From: Apibacter sp. B3706
GTDB taxonomy: Bacteria; Bacteroidota; Bacteroidia; Flavobacteriales; Weeksellaceae
Assembly (NCBI RefSeq): GCF_011082725.1
Contig: NZ_CP049715.1
Coordinates: 1,674,001-1,738,000 of the forward strand
Length of the DNA: 64,000 nt
Reading direction: 5' to 3'
Shown here: positions 1-8,324 of the stretch, piece after piece
How positions within the stretch are numbered: the stretch's first letter is position 1
How the letters are laid out: each line of letters starts with the position of its first letter
Made by a program: the position numbers and the translations under genes
Notes under the pieces: generated by a model
Seen by the model: the letters and a program-made list of their open reading frames with translations, nothing else
Database searches by the model: none
What the model was told of the DNA's origin: nothing

Positions 1-939
1 TTTATGTGTCTAAAGTCTATTAATAATAGTTTAAAAATTAGCAAAGGGGTAATTATTTAAATTTAACTGGATCATTAGCTTTCAATTAAACCGGCTTTAA
101 ATATTGCTGGATTGATCAAATTAAGTAAACCTTATTAAATGAGAATTACTACAATACATAATCGGTTTTTTGTAATGTGAACATTAATGATCCACGTTAT
201 AATTTTAAGGTAAAAAAGTTTATAAAAATTGAATGCAGGAACTTTCTTTTTAATTGAACATTTCAATAATTCACTTTTTTCTTATAACCTTTCTTCTTTT
301 GAAAATGTTACTCAATTTACAATAGATAATTTATCAATATTTCCTTTACTTTGCCCAACTGCTCCTACATTCATTATCGTGGAATTCCAACTTATTTATT
401 AAATTAATCTAATTCAACTACTTTCATTGATTTTACCCTTGTACTTCCTTCGTATAATTCTATTTTATATAAAAGATATTTAGGTTTTTCTAATAAATAC
501 AGTTTTTGTACGATTAATATAACAAATTACCTTATTTAAAAGAAATATTCAATAAATTCAGATATGTAGCATAAGTAGTGTTATGAATTTATTCTATATA
601 GCCTTGCTTTAAAAGAATTGGATGGTTAAAGTTTCGTATTTATTTAATTGAGTTTATATTAAATACATTACAGAAAATATTTAGGCATTATTGTTCGTAA
701 AAATGCAACTTTAATGTATAAAAAGAATAAGCAATATTTAAAATCTACTCTATCAATTATTCATCCATTCAGGAAATAGAATTAATCAAAAATAAATATT
801 AAAAGCTAAAGAATATTTATATATCTTCATTATGTATTTTTAAAAAAAACTGAGTTTGCTTGCATAAGTTAAGTAAGAAAATATTAATTTTTAAAAATAA
901 ATTTTTTATTCAAACATAAACGAGTTATCTATATAACAA
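1..939. other. Gene-free AT-rich stretch
   Basis: I see no convincing coding region, RNA gene or repeat array in these 0.9 kb. The base composition is extremely AT-rich with stop codons in all frames, as in the other accessory gaps of the first 5.8 kb. It may be decayed coding sequence, but I could not recognise a remnant. Confidence 0.5.
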
Positions 940-972
940 AAAAAGCCTCAACTTTTTATGATGAAGCTTTAT
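940..972 (-). terminator. Intrinsic terminator of the 416-aa gene
   Basis: Read on the minus strand, AAAGCTTCA and TGAGGCTTT form an arm pair with one mismatch, followed by a run of seven T. It lies about 30 nt past the stop of the minus-strand gene ending at 1003, so it is placed to end that transcript. Confidence 0.55.
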
Positions 973-1002
973 ATGTTAAAATATATAATTTAAATTTACC
1001 TA

Positions 1003-2253
1003 CTAATTTTTTTTATTTCCATAAAGTATAATATCTGAAATTATATATCTAAGTTTATCTTTTAAATCAAATTCCATATCTAATTCTTCAGCTTTATTGC
1101 ACATTTCTAATAATTTAGCAAAACTTGAAATCTCATTATCAATTTTCCTATCAAATATATCAGATAATTTTTTAATTCTGCTTAATGAACTTTTAGGATT
1201 ACTAATCTTTGTTAAAATTTTCATTCGCAATTCATCCGGATGCTTAATTGTTTTTATTTCTTCTAATTCTTTAATTAAATTATCACTTGTGTTAAGTATT
1301 TTATCCATATCCTTTAGTATCGAAAATACTTTCTCAGGCTTTGTTATATGATTTATTCGCACTCCATTTTCTTGTATATATTTTTTGGGATAAAGAAAGA
1401 AACCTTTATTATTTAATTGACCAACACTCAAAATGTTTAAAAAAATCAATGATCCTTGTCCTAAATCATTAGTTGAAATATTAATTGCTGTTGATACTTT
1501 TCCAAATGAGCCTGCATCTTTTAAAAGTTTTTCTGAAACTATTATTTCTAATTTTGATTCATTAATATATGCACTTTTAATCATATATTCGATACCTTTA
1601 TTTAATTTCATATTTGAATGAAGGATTAACATCGAAACAACAAAACTAAAATCCACTCCATACTCATTATATTTAGTTGCAGATGTTATTCCTCGTAAAT
1701 ACAATTGGTTGTCATATTCTACAAGTCTATAACTTCTAAGTTTATTATACTCCTTTTGAAATTTAGATTTAGTTTTAAAATGTTGAACATTATAATTGGC
1801 TAAATCCGATTCTCCAATTTTAAAAAGATTATTAGCGTATTTGGTCATATCATATTCATCTAAAAACGTATTTTTAGAATTGTAAATAGCAATTGCGCTC
1901 AAGTCATTTTTTACTTCATCACCATCAATATATTCTTCGAATTTAAAAATAATATCTTTTTGAATTTTTCCATCTACAACCTCAATTTTTTGATAAACAT
2001 CTATATCTTTTGTTTCAGCGCAAATAGAATATCTATTATATTTGGTGTTATAATAGTGAATTTTTTCAAATAAAGTATCAATGAAATCTATACATATTAT
2101 TTCATCTTTAATTTTTTCTATTTCAAAAGCTTCATAAATAGCATCTTTATGTGGATGTTCCGTTATTAACTTACATAATTTTTCTACTTTTAACATCCCA
2201 GAACTCTTTTCAGCGTTAAGTCCTACTTTTTTTTGTATAAAAATATTCTCCAT
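1003..2253 (-). CDS. Hypothetical protein, 416 aa
   Basis: I do not recognise this protein. It is a soluble, lysine- and isoleucine-rich protein without signal peptide, membrane segment or obvious catalytic motif. The central part (about residues 165-215, with YLRGITSATKYNEYG) is the most ordered-looking segment, and the C-terminal third looks helical. It stands alone on the minus strand between two gene-poor gaps and has its own terminator. It lies in the AT-rich accessory block with the XRE/ImmA-PIN-like pair, which suggests mobile or defence-linked cargo, but that is only inference from position. The unbroken length and terminator argue for a real gene. Confidence 0.7.
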   Translation of the reverse strand: MENIFIQKKVGLNAEKSSGMLKVEKLCKLITEHPHKDAIYEAFEIEKIKDEIICIDFIDTLFEKIHYYNTKYNRYSICAETKDIDVYQKIEVVDGKIQKDIIFKFEEYIDGDEVKNDLSAIAIYNSKNTFLDEYDMTKYANNLFKIGESDLANYNVQHFKTKSKFQKEYNKLRSYRLVEYDNQLYLRGITSATKYNEYGVDFSFVVSMLILHSNMKLNKGIEYMIKSAYINESKLEIIVSEKLLKDAGSFGKVSTAINISTNDLGQGSLIFLNILSVGQLNNKGFFLYPKKYIQENGVRINHITKPEKVFSILKDMDKILNTSDNLIKELEEIKTIKHPDELRMKILTKISNPKSSLSRIKKLSDIFDRKIDNEISSFAKLLEMCNKAEELDMEFDLKDKLRYIISDIILYGNKKN

Positions 2254-2595
2254 AATTTATTTATTTTTTTATTTCTTTAATAATTGAATTTGACAACCAA
2301 GTCTTAAAATCAATAACCTTGTCCGTATTTATGTTTCGTTTAATACACAAACCTGTTTTTTACTTTTTTGAATTAGTGAGCAACTTATTGCAACCTTTAG
2401 ACTTCCATATTTTGGAGGTTGAATTGCGATAATTTTAATTTTTTAAAATATTGCTAATTAATCAAATAAAGCATTTTAAAAAGAAAAGTTATTTAAATAT
2501 TGAAAAAATACTTTTGTAAAAAGAAGAATTATTTATACATTTATGATATGAGTTTATTTGAAGTATAAATAATTTTTATTCTTCTTAATTAAAAT
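2254..2595. other. Intergenic gap without recognised features
   Basis: About 340 nt of AT-rich sequence between two minus-strand genes. It should contain the promoter of the 416-aa gene, but I found no good TAnnTTTG box near its start. Nothing else is recognised. Confidence 0.4.
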
Positions 2596-2622
2596 AAAGC
2601 CTAATTCAATGATTTAGGCTTT
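2596..2622 (-). terminator. Terminator of the ImmA/PIN-like operon
   Basis: Perfect 9-bp inverted repeat (AAAGCCTAA / TTAGGCTTT) with a 9-nt loop, 23 nt downstream of the PIN-like gene's stop codon on the minus strand and followed there by an AT-rich tail. It delimits the two-gene operon. Confidence 0.65.
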
Positions 2623-2644
2623 TCTTTTTAAAGCCAATTTTATG

Positions 2645-3058
2645 TTAAATAATCATACGGTTAAGATAATTTATATATTCCTGGTCTATATTTATAATCT
2701 TTAGAGCCTTGTCTATATCATATACATGAACATTATTTTGTTCGGCAAAATTTTTCACAAATTTGCATTTAGTAACTACTGGTAAATTATTATTCATTGC
2801 GTAATATATTGATGAAATATCTGTAATTCCAATTTTTAAATTTTCATTATTATTTTTAAAGAAAAAATCATAAAAATCATTACTTAATTCAAAAATTTTT
2901 AATTCTTCTTTATTTTTTAAATCATTTATAAGCAATCTTTCATTGAGTTCAAGATAATTTTCAGATAAATATAAATTTGAAACATAAAAAATTCCATTTT
3001 TTATCATATTTAAACTATGCATCGGTCTAATTTGCTCTATATCATTCAATACCATCAT
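2645..3058 (-). CDS. PIN-like protein paired with ImmA/XRE regulator
   Basis: A 137-aa protein whose second half follows the late part of a PIN-domain fold. GITDIS (residues 77-82) carries the acidic residue expected before the 'alAk' helix, VVTKCK (94-99) sits where PIN proteins have TxD, and VHVYDID (110-116) is the closing strand. The T-x-C in place of T-x-D, and the lack of a clear first Asp near the N terminus, make nuclease activity uncertain. Its ATG overlaps the stop of the upstream XRE/metallopeptidase gene by 4 nt (ATGA), so the two are translationally coupled. XRE-ImmA genes paired with a PIN-like partner are known as toxin-antitoxin-like modules, and I infer that role here. It could instead be a substrate or partner of the peptidase. 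Confidence 0.6.
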   Translation of the reverse strand: MMVLNDIEQIRPMHSLNMIKNGIFYVSNLYLSENYLELNERLLINDLKNKEELKIFELSNDFYDFFFKNNNENLKIGITDISSIYYAMNNNLPVVTKCKFVKNFAEQNNVHVYDIDKALKIINIDQEYINYLNRMII

Positions 3059-4122
3059 CTCAAATCAAATTCTTTACTAAATGAATTTCTTCTTAATACC
3101 GATATTGGTATGCCCGACAATTGACTAGCAACACTATCACTAAAAAGTTCTTCTCTTAATCCTTTTGCTAACAAATAATTAAACCTACTTACTTTTTCAT
3201 TACTATTATAAGAAATATCTTTATTTTTCCAAGTATCGTATAAATTTTTCCATTCATAATACTTTTCCCAATTAATAATTTCGAGGCTCACTATCCTTAC
3301 TAAAATTGCAAAAACTGAAATTCCATATTTACTCTTAATTCTTTTTAATTCCTCTAAAGTTATACTTCGTTCTTCCCCTATATATTCCATTAGAACATCA
3401 TAAGGTAATAGCATTGCTCCAGCAAAATGATCGCAAAATCTCTCTAAATCTTCTTTTAATATATTATCATCAAATTTTAAAAGAAGATGGGCTAATTCAT
3501 GTAAAACAGTAAATCTCCTCCTAGGAATATCTATATTCTTAACATTTATGACTATAATAGGAGTATATCTTTCCCAACATGAGAACCCAGCAAAACTTTC
3601 ATCTTCTTCTACCTCAAATATCTTCACCCCTAAGTCTTCTAAAAAACTAACAATATCATAAATAGGTGTAATATCAAATTTCCACTTTTTCCTTAAAATC
3701 TTTGTAGCTTCTTCTATCTGTTTTTTATTTGAAATAATATCAAAATTTTTTAATGGATTCTGAAATATAATTGATGCTCCAACTAACTTTTCTAATCGGC
3801 AATATGAATTATACTTTCTATGTAATTCTCCTAAAATTTTTTTCTCAAAAAATTCTTGATTAAAAACAATTTTAAAACCTTCTCTAAATTCTATATTCCT
3901 AAGTGTAAACTCATCTGAATTATAATTTGTTCCATCTAAAATTTCAGAAATACTTATGCCTAAAGCATTTGATATTTGTACTAATTGCGATGATTTAACT
4001 TCTCGCTTACCTTCTTCAAATTTCTGAATATATGATTTAGAAAAATTTGAACGAACAGCAAGTTCTTCTTGAGAAAATCCTTTTTTCATCCTAAGTTCTC
4101 TTATCTTATCACCAATTTCCAT
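3055..4122 (-). CDS. XRE-family regulator with ImmA/IrrE metallopeptidase domain
   Basis: 355 aa from the preferred ATG at 4122; the open frame runs 11 codons further upstream to 4155. An N-terminal Cro/C1 helix-turn-helix (about residues 3-62, MKKGFSQEELA...SKSYIQKFEEGKR) is followed by a linker. An ImmA/IrrE zinc peptidase domain follows, with HELAH at 208-212 and a downstream acidic ligand region in LERFCDHFAGAMLLP. Proteins of this architecture bind DNA as repressors and can cleave a partner or themselves to release repression. The start at 4122 fits the promoter box at 4137-4144, which would put transcription only about 8 nt upstream. The stop overlaps the PIN-like gene. Family assignment is firm; the regulated process is unknown. 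Confidence 0.85.
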   Translation of the reverse strand: MEIGDKIRELRMKKGFSQEELAVRSNFSKSYIQKFEEGKREVKSSQLVQISNALGISISEILDGTNYNSDEFTLRNIEFREGFKIVFNQEFFEKKILGELHRKYNSYCRLEKLVGASIIFQNPLKNFDIISNKKQIEEATKILRKKWKFDITPIYDIVSFLEDLGVKIFEVEEDESFAGFSCWERYTPIIVINVKNIDIPRRRFTVLHELAHLLLKFDDNILKEDLERFCDHFAGAMLLPYDVLMEYIGEERSITLEELKRIKSKYGISVFAILVRIVSLEIINWEKYYEWKNLYDTWKNKDISYNSNEKVSRFNYLLAKGLREELFSDSVASQLSGIPISVLRRNSFSKEFDLR

Positions 4123-4136
4123 CTTAATATTTTTTA

Positions 4137-4199
4137 CAAATATAACAAAAAACACACATATAATCCAAATTAATTATATTTTTTTATTTTTTGTGTGTT
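4137..4199 (-). promoter_or_regulatory. Promoter and candidate operator of the XRE/ImmA operon
   Basis: On the minus strand TATATTTG (4137-4144) is a perfect Bacteroidota -7 box, and TTTG (4166-4169) lies 21 nt upstream as the -33 element. An 8-bp inverted repeat, AACACACA (4151-4158) and TGTGTGTT (4192-4199), has one arm inside the promoter spacer and the other just upstream. That is a plausible binding site for the HTH protein encoded directly downstream, i.e. autoregulation. The promoter is seen in the sequence; the operator role is inferred. Confidence 0.55.
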
Positions 4200-4723
4200 A
4201 TGTTTTGCTAAAATTTAATTAACTAAGTAACCTTACCTTTTTGTAAAATTAAAGTAATGACCTACAATCAAATATAAATTTAGTTTTATCCAATATTTTA
4301 ATATCTTATTAATCAACCAAATAGTTAATTTAAAATGTTAAAATTCTTCATTTTATATTAATATCCATGAATTAAAAGTTAAAGATAATTGTTCTAACTT
4401 TATATTCTTTATTCTGATAAATTACTCTTATATAAACTTTAGAATTCTTCCGATATAATAATCTATAATTTTTAGTATTTACCATATATAATTTTAGGAA
4501 GACTAAATTTTAAAATAGTATTTTGAATATAAATGTATATTGTTAACTACAATCACAAATCTTCTTATAACTTTAATTAAAAGATTATACGACATTTTAT
4601 TCTCCTTTTGATAAAAATTCATCTATTATTTTAAAGTTGTTTTACTACCTTAAAAACACATCTACAATAAATTTATATCAGATAAGTTTATTAAATATAA
4701 CCACAAACTCTTAACTAAAGTAT
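4200..4723. other. Intergenic gap without recognised features
   Basis: About 520 nt of AT-rich DNA between the divergent XRE/ImmA operon and the DUF6037-like gene. I see no coding frame or RNA structure. A promoter for the downstream gene must lie here, but no clear TAnnTTTG box close to 4724 stands out. Confidence 0.4.
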
Positions 4724-5347
4724 ATGCAACTTAACAATTATCCTAATTTTATTCATAGAGTAGAAGAACTAAAACAAAATAAATTATTATTTGATTTTAC
4801 TTTTGTAGAATTAAAATTTAAGTGTATATTATTTACTGAAATTAATACTCTTTTAATATCAAATATCTCAAAAAATAAAGGATGTATAAAATCTATAAGT
4901 AACAATGGTTTCTTAAATGGTAGTCTTCCACGTGATTTTTTGAATTCAGTAATAGAAAATATAAAAGATCATACAGGAAAAAATAAAATTACCCCATTTT
5001 GGATAGAATTAGATAAATTATTCAATGAAATAGATATTTCTAAAATAGAAAAAATTGAAGATAATGAAATAATATCTTCATTTTCAACTATTAAAACTAG
5101 AGATAAAAAATATGATAGAGATGGAGATAAACCATTTTTCAAAACATGGAGGAGAAACAATATTAAAGGAGTATCTGAAGATAACCTTAATAAAACTAAA
5201 AACTATTTTGGATATAAGATTTATCAATTGTGTAAACAAAACAAAATTAGCTCTGTATGGCAAGATACTCCTACATTGAATTCTTTATCTATGTTAAAAA
5301 TAGATGAAGTAGAAAAAGAAATAAATGAAATAATTATTTCAAAGTAA
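4724..5347 (+). CDS. DUF6037-like protein
   Basis: 207 aa, soluble. Two segments recall the DUF6037 family. The N-terminal strand pair FDFTFVELKFKCILFTEIN (about residues 23-41) is one. The other is the C-terminal block beginning FFKTWRRN, followed by NLNKTKNYFGYKIYQLCKQNKISSVW (from about 154), where family members show a 'GWR..NP.G..V...NLEKT...LG...Y..CK.R.ISS.W' pattern. The function of the family is not known to me. It is a monocistronic gene in the accessory block, divergent from the XRE/ImmA operon. The match is from memory of family patterns, so the name is tentative; that it is a real gene is likely. Confidence 0.6.
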   Translation: MQLNNYPNFIHRVEELKQNKLLFDFTFVELKFKCILFTEINTLLISNISKNKGCIKSISNNGFLNGSLPRDFLNSVIENIKDHTGKNKITPFWIELDKLFNEIDISKIEKIEDNEIISSFSTIKTRDKKYDRDGDKPFFKTWRRNNIKGVSEDNLNKTKNYFGYKIYQLCKQNKISSVWQDTPTLNSLSMLKIDEVEKEINEIIISK

Positions 5348-5823
5348 ATCACACTTTCCTTTATAGTTAAATAAAGTTTACTTTGTAAAATCTCTTTAAT
5401 TATAACAGGTTTGTCCTATGGAATAATTACAAAATTTTCTTTTATTTCAGCCTCCAATTACACTTATAACAAGTTTAAAATAATAGATACTTTTACTACT
5501 TTTTGTTATAAATTCTTTATTACAAATTACATATTTTCTTTTAATTTCTAAATGACTTATTAACTACATTTTTATTCATTTACCACATTGAAACTAAATA
5601 GTTAATGAGTAAATCAAAAATATAAGGTAATTTCACTTTACTCATAAGGTTTTTCTAACTTTGGTCGTATAAATTTCCTAAAAAATATCATTTTAGAAAA
5701 CATAGTAAGCAAATTAGTAAACAAAAATCAATTAAAAAGAATAAACAAAACAATCTAAGAATGTATTGAAAACTCTTTATTAATCGTACTTTCTACATAG
5801 AAATAAGAGTTTTAAATCAGAGA
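5348..5823. other. Gene-free junction next to the mnmE 3' end
   Basis: About 475 nt of AT-rich sequence separating the accessory block from the core operon beginning with mnmE. I looked for a second copy of the mnmE terminal sequence (TTTTGTATTGGAAAGTAA on the minus strand), which would mark an integration event, and for an integrase; I saw neither. Nothing else is recognised. Confidence 0.4.
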
Positions 5824-7197
5824 TTACTTTCCAATACAAAATTTACCAAAAATGTTTCCTAGCAGTTCATCATTAGAAACTTGTCCCACGATTTCCCCGA
5901 GCGCTTCCAACGCACGTCGCAAATCAATGGCAATCAATTCGCTGCTTAATCCGTTTTGTAAACCTTCTTTACATAAAAGTAAAGATTCTCGTGCTCGAAT
6001 CAAAGCATTCACATGACGTACATTAGTTACAATTGTTTGAGAAGTGGACTTTTGAGATTCTATATACGAATACATGTTTTCTTTAAGTTCTAAAAGATCC
6101 GGATTTTGCTTAACAGAAACCATCAGTACTGTATATCTATGTAAAATTTCATCGGGAATTTCAGAAACATTGAATTCGCTATTCTTATCCAGCTTAGTTA
6201 AACATACAATGATAGATACATCTTCTCTCTGAAATTTAATAAGATCAGATTTTATCTCCTCCCAATTTAACTCTGTTACATCTGCCAAATATAATATAAT
6301 GGAGGCTTCCTTAGCCTTTTCCAAAGCCTTGGCTACCCCGATAGCTTCTATTTGATCTTCCGTTTCCCGTAATCCCGCCGTATCTATAAATCGAAATTGA
6401 ATACCATTAATAACTAACGATTCTTCAATGGTATCGCGAGTAGTTCCCGCAATATCGCTGACGATGGCCCTTTCCTCCTGTAATAAAGCATTTAATAAGG
6501 TTGATTTTCCCGCATTTGGCTTTCCTAGAATAGTAACCGGAACCCCGTTTTTAAGAGCATTTCCGTAAGAAAATGATTCTATTAATGGATTTATAACCCC
6601 TAAAATCTTATCCATCAATTGTACTAATTGAGAACGATCGGCAAATTCAACATCTTCCTCTGAAAAATCCAATTCCAGCTCTAGAAGTGAGGCTAAATCC
6701 AATAATTCAACTCGTAATTCCTTGAGAAGAGAGGAAAATCCCCCCCTCATTTGAGATAAAGCCATGTCGTGACTGGCTTTATTTTCGGCAGAAATTAAAT
6801 CGGCAACTGCCTCGGCTTGACTTAAATCTATACGTCCATTAAGAAAAGCACGTTGTGTAAATTCACCGGCCAGAGCCAATCGACACCCTTTTTTAAGTAA
6901 TAAGGAAAGAATTTGCTGTTCAATATATTGGGAACCGTGACATGTGATTTCCACCAAATTTTCTGCCGTAAAAGTTTTAGGAGCTAAAAAAACGGAAACC
7001 ATCACTTCATCAATCGTTTCATTTTCATCTTTAATAAAACCATAATGAACCGTATGAGAAGGTACCTCATTTAGATTTTTACCCTTAAAAACAGAATTAA
7101 CTAAAGAGATTGAATTTTTACCGGAAACCCTGATAATTCCTAATGCCCCTGTTCCCGGTGGAGTAGCTAATGCACAAATAGTATCTTCAAACAACAT
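5824..7197 (-). CDS. mnmE: tRNA uridine-5-carboxymethylaminomethyl modification GTPase MnmE
   Basis: 457 aa, the usual length. MnmE works with MnmG to modify the wobble uridine (cmnm5U34) of certain tRNAs in the cytoplasm. An N-terminal folate-binding domain (about 1-117) is followed by the helical domain. The inserted G domain has the P-loop GKPNAGKS (225-232), a DTAG switch II and NKxD-type TKLD. The protein ends in the invariant C-I-G-K, whose Cys is needed for the reaction. It is the last gene of a minus-strand run ftsY - lipoprotein - deformylase-like lipoprotein - mnmE, with gaps of 23, 4 and 20 nt. Downstream the sequence turns abruptly gene-poor. Confidence 0.97.
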   Translation of the reverse strand: MLFEDTICALATPPGTGALGIIRVSGKNSISLVNSVFKGKNLNEVPSHTVHYGFIKDENETIDEVMVSVFLAPKTFTAENLVEITCHGSQYIEQQILSLLLKKGCRLALAGEFTQRAFLNGRIDLSQAEAVADLISAENKASHDMALSQMRGGFSSLLKELRVELLDLASLLELELDFSEEDVEFADRSQLVQLMDKILGVINPLIESFSYGNALKNGVPVTILGKPNAGKSTLLNALLQEERAIVSDIAGTTRDTIEESLVINGIQFRFIDTAGLRETEDQIEAIGVAKALEKAKEASIILYLADVTELNWEEIKSDLIKFQREDVSIIVCLTKLDKNSEFNVSEIPDEILHRYTVLMVSVKQNPDLLELKENMYSYIESQKSTSQTIVTNVRHVNALIRARESLLLCKEGLQNGLSSELIAIDLRRALEALGEIVGQVSNDELLGNIFGKFCIGK

Positions 7198-7217
7198 TAA
7201 TATAGATAATAAAAAAA

Positions 7218-7814
7218 CTAGTTAGGTTTACAAAGTTTATCAATATAAAGCTTTCCTTGCAGGTGATCGAATTCATGTTGGAAAATAGTACCGGTATAAT
7301 CTTCGGCGCGACTTCCGCCTAAAAATTTATGAGTAACCTTTTTTTCATTTTGGTCCGTATATTCCACCTCAATCCAGGCATAACGTTGCGAAGCTCCATA
7401 TCGGTTAGGTACGGATAAACATCCGTCATTCTGAAAACATAGTAATTCGGTAGAATGAGAAATAATTCGTGGATTAATAGCAACTTCTACCGTTTTTTCT
7501 TCCTTATCCAATCGATAAAATAAAAAAACATTTCGATTTACTCCTATTTGAGGTGCTGCAATTCCTACTCCGTTTTCTTCCAACATAGTTAAGTACAGCT
7601 TCTTTATCAGCTGCTCCAAGTCTTTATTATTGTGTATTTTTTTTATTCGTTTAGAAGGTTTTCTAACAATCAGTGAATCCTCCTTGTGATTTATCTTTAA
7701 AACTCTTGCCGGAGAGTCGGGAGACTGATAAATAATTGCTTTCTCTGAAGAGGTAAAACAACTTCCGCAAGATGTTAGTATGACAAACAATGTCAGATAT
7801 GCTATTTTATACAT
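7218..7814 (-). CDS. Peptide deformylase family protein with lipoprotein signal
   Basis: 198 aa. The C-terminal ~150 residues are a peptide deformylase domain with all three motifs: GVGIAAPQIG (82-91), DGCLS (130-134, normally EGCLS) and HEFDH (180-184). The metal ligands Cys132, His180 and His184 and the catalytic Glu181 are therefore present. Unusually the protein starts with a lipoprotein signal (hydrophobic stretch then LTSC, Cys16) and a ~55-residue linker, so it should be an anchored periplasmic or outer-membrane lipoprotein. Ordinary Def is cytosolic and deformylates nascent chains. An exported form would have another substrate, or the cell needs a separate cytosolic Def. It sits 4 nt after another lipoprotein gene and 20 nt before mnmE. 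Domain assignment is firm; function is open. Confidence 0.85.
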   Translation of the reverse strand: MYKIAYLTLFVILTSCGSCFTSSEKAIIYQSPDSPARVLKINHKEDSLIVRKPSKRIKKIHNNKDLEQLIKKLYLTMLEENGVGIAAPQIGVNRNVFLFYRLDKEEKTVEVAINPRIISHSTELLCFQNDGCLSVPNRYGASQRYAWIEVEYTDQNEKKVTHKFLGGSRAEDYTGTIFQHEFDHLQGKLYIDKLCKPN

Positions 7815-7818
7815 TTTT

Positions 7819-8301
7819 TTAAGGTTTGAGTTTTTTTGGGTTGTTGATTTTTATCAGTATTTTATTTTTACTATCCAGAAGTGTAGAAAAAAACTCGTTC
7901 ATTTTTTGGAACTCTTCTGAATCCTGAGAATTTATAAACGAATATTCCTTACCGGAACATAAGACTATCTTGTATTTAGTATCTTTCCCATCATACAAAC
8001 GTTTACTTTCACCGCTTTTAATTTTTTCAAGTAAATGAATATCTAAAGTAGATTCTAATTTTTTCCAAACGTCTTCAGGCGTTTTTTCCAGTTCTTTTGC
8101 GATTGTGTTCGTTCTTCTGATAATTGAATGATACGAACTATTCTCTTGAGTAATCATAAAAGATTCTTCCCAACCATTCATTCCTCCATAATTAGAATAC
8201 TCAACTTTGCAAAGCTTATCCTTGCTAACCGTTTTAGGTTGCTGAGATTTACAAGCAAAGCAAGTAACCAGCATGATAACTAAATAGATAATTCTTTTCA
8301 C
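7819..8301 (-). CDS. Small hypothetical lipoprotein
   Basis: 160 aa. The start MKRIIYLVIMLVTCFAC is a type II signal peptide with a lipobox ending at Cys17, so the mature protein should be lipidated and periplasm-facing. The remainder is charged, lysine-rich and soluble, without a motif I recognise. It lies between ftsY and the deformylase-like lipoprotein with gaps of 23 and 4 nt, so it is co-transcribed and possibly acts with its lipoprotein neighbour. No function can be assigned. Confidence 0.75.
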   Translation of the reverse strand: MKRIIYLVIMLVTCFACKSQQPKTVSKDKLCKVEYSNYGGMNGWEESFMITQENSSYHSIIRRTNTIAKELEKTPEDVWKKLESTLDIHLLEKIKSGESKRLYDGKDTKYKIVLCSGKEYSFINSQDSEEFQKMNEFFSTLLDSKNKILIKINNPKKLKP

Positions 8302-8324
8302 TTTAGAATGAAATGCTTAAACTT

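Noticed and set aside
5700-5841. Attachment-site duplication at the mnmE 3' end
   Set aside because: I searched by eye for another copy of TTTTGTATTGGAAAGTAA in 1-5823 on both strands and found none; integration at this site stays a hypothesis.
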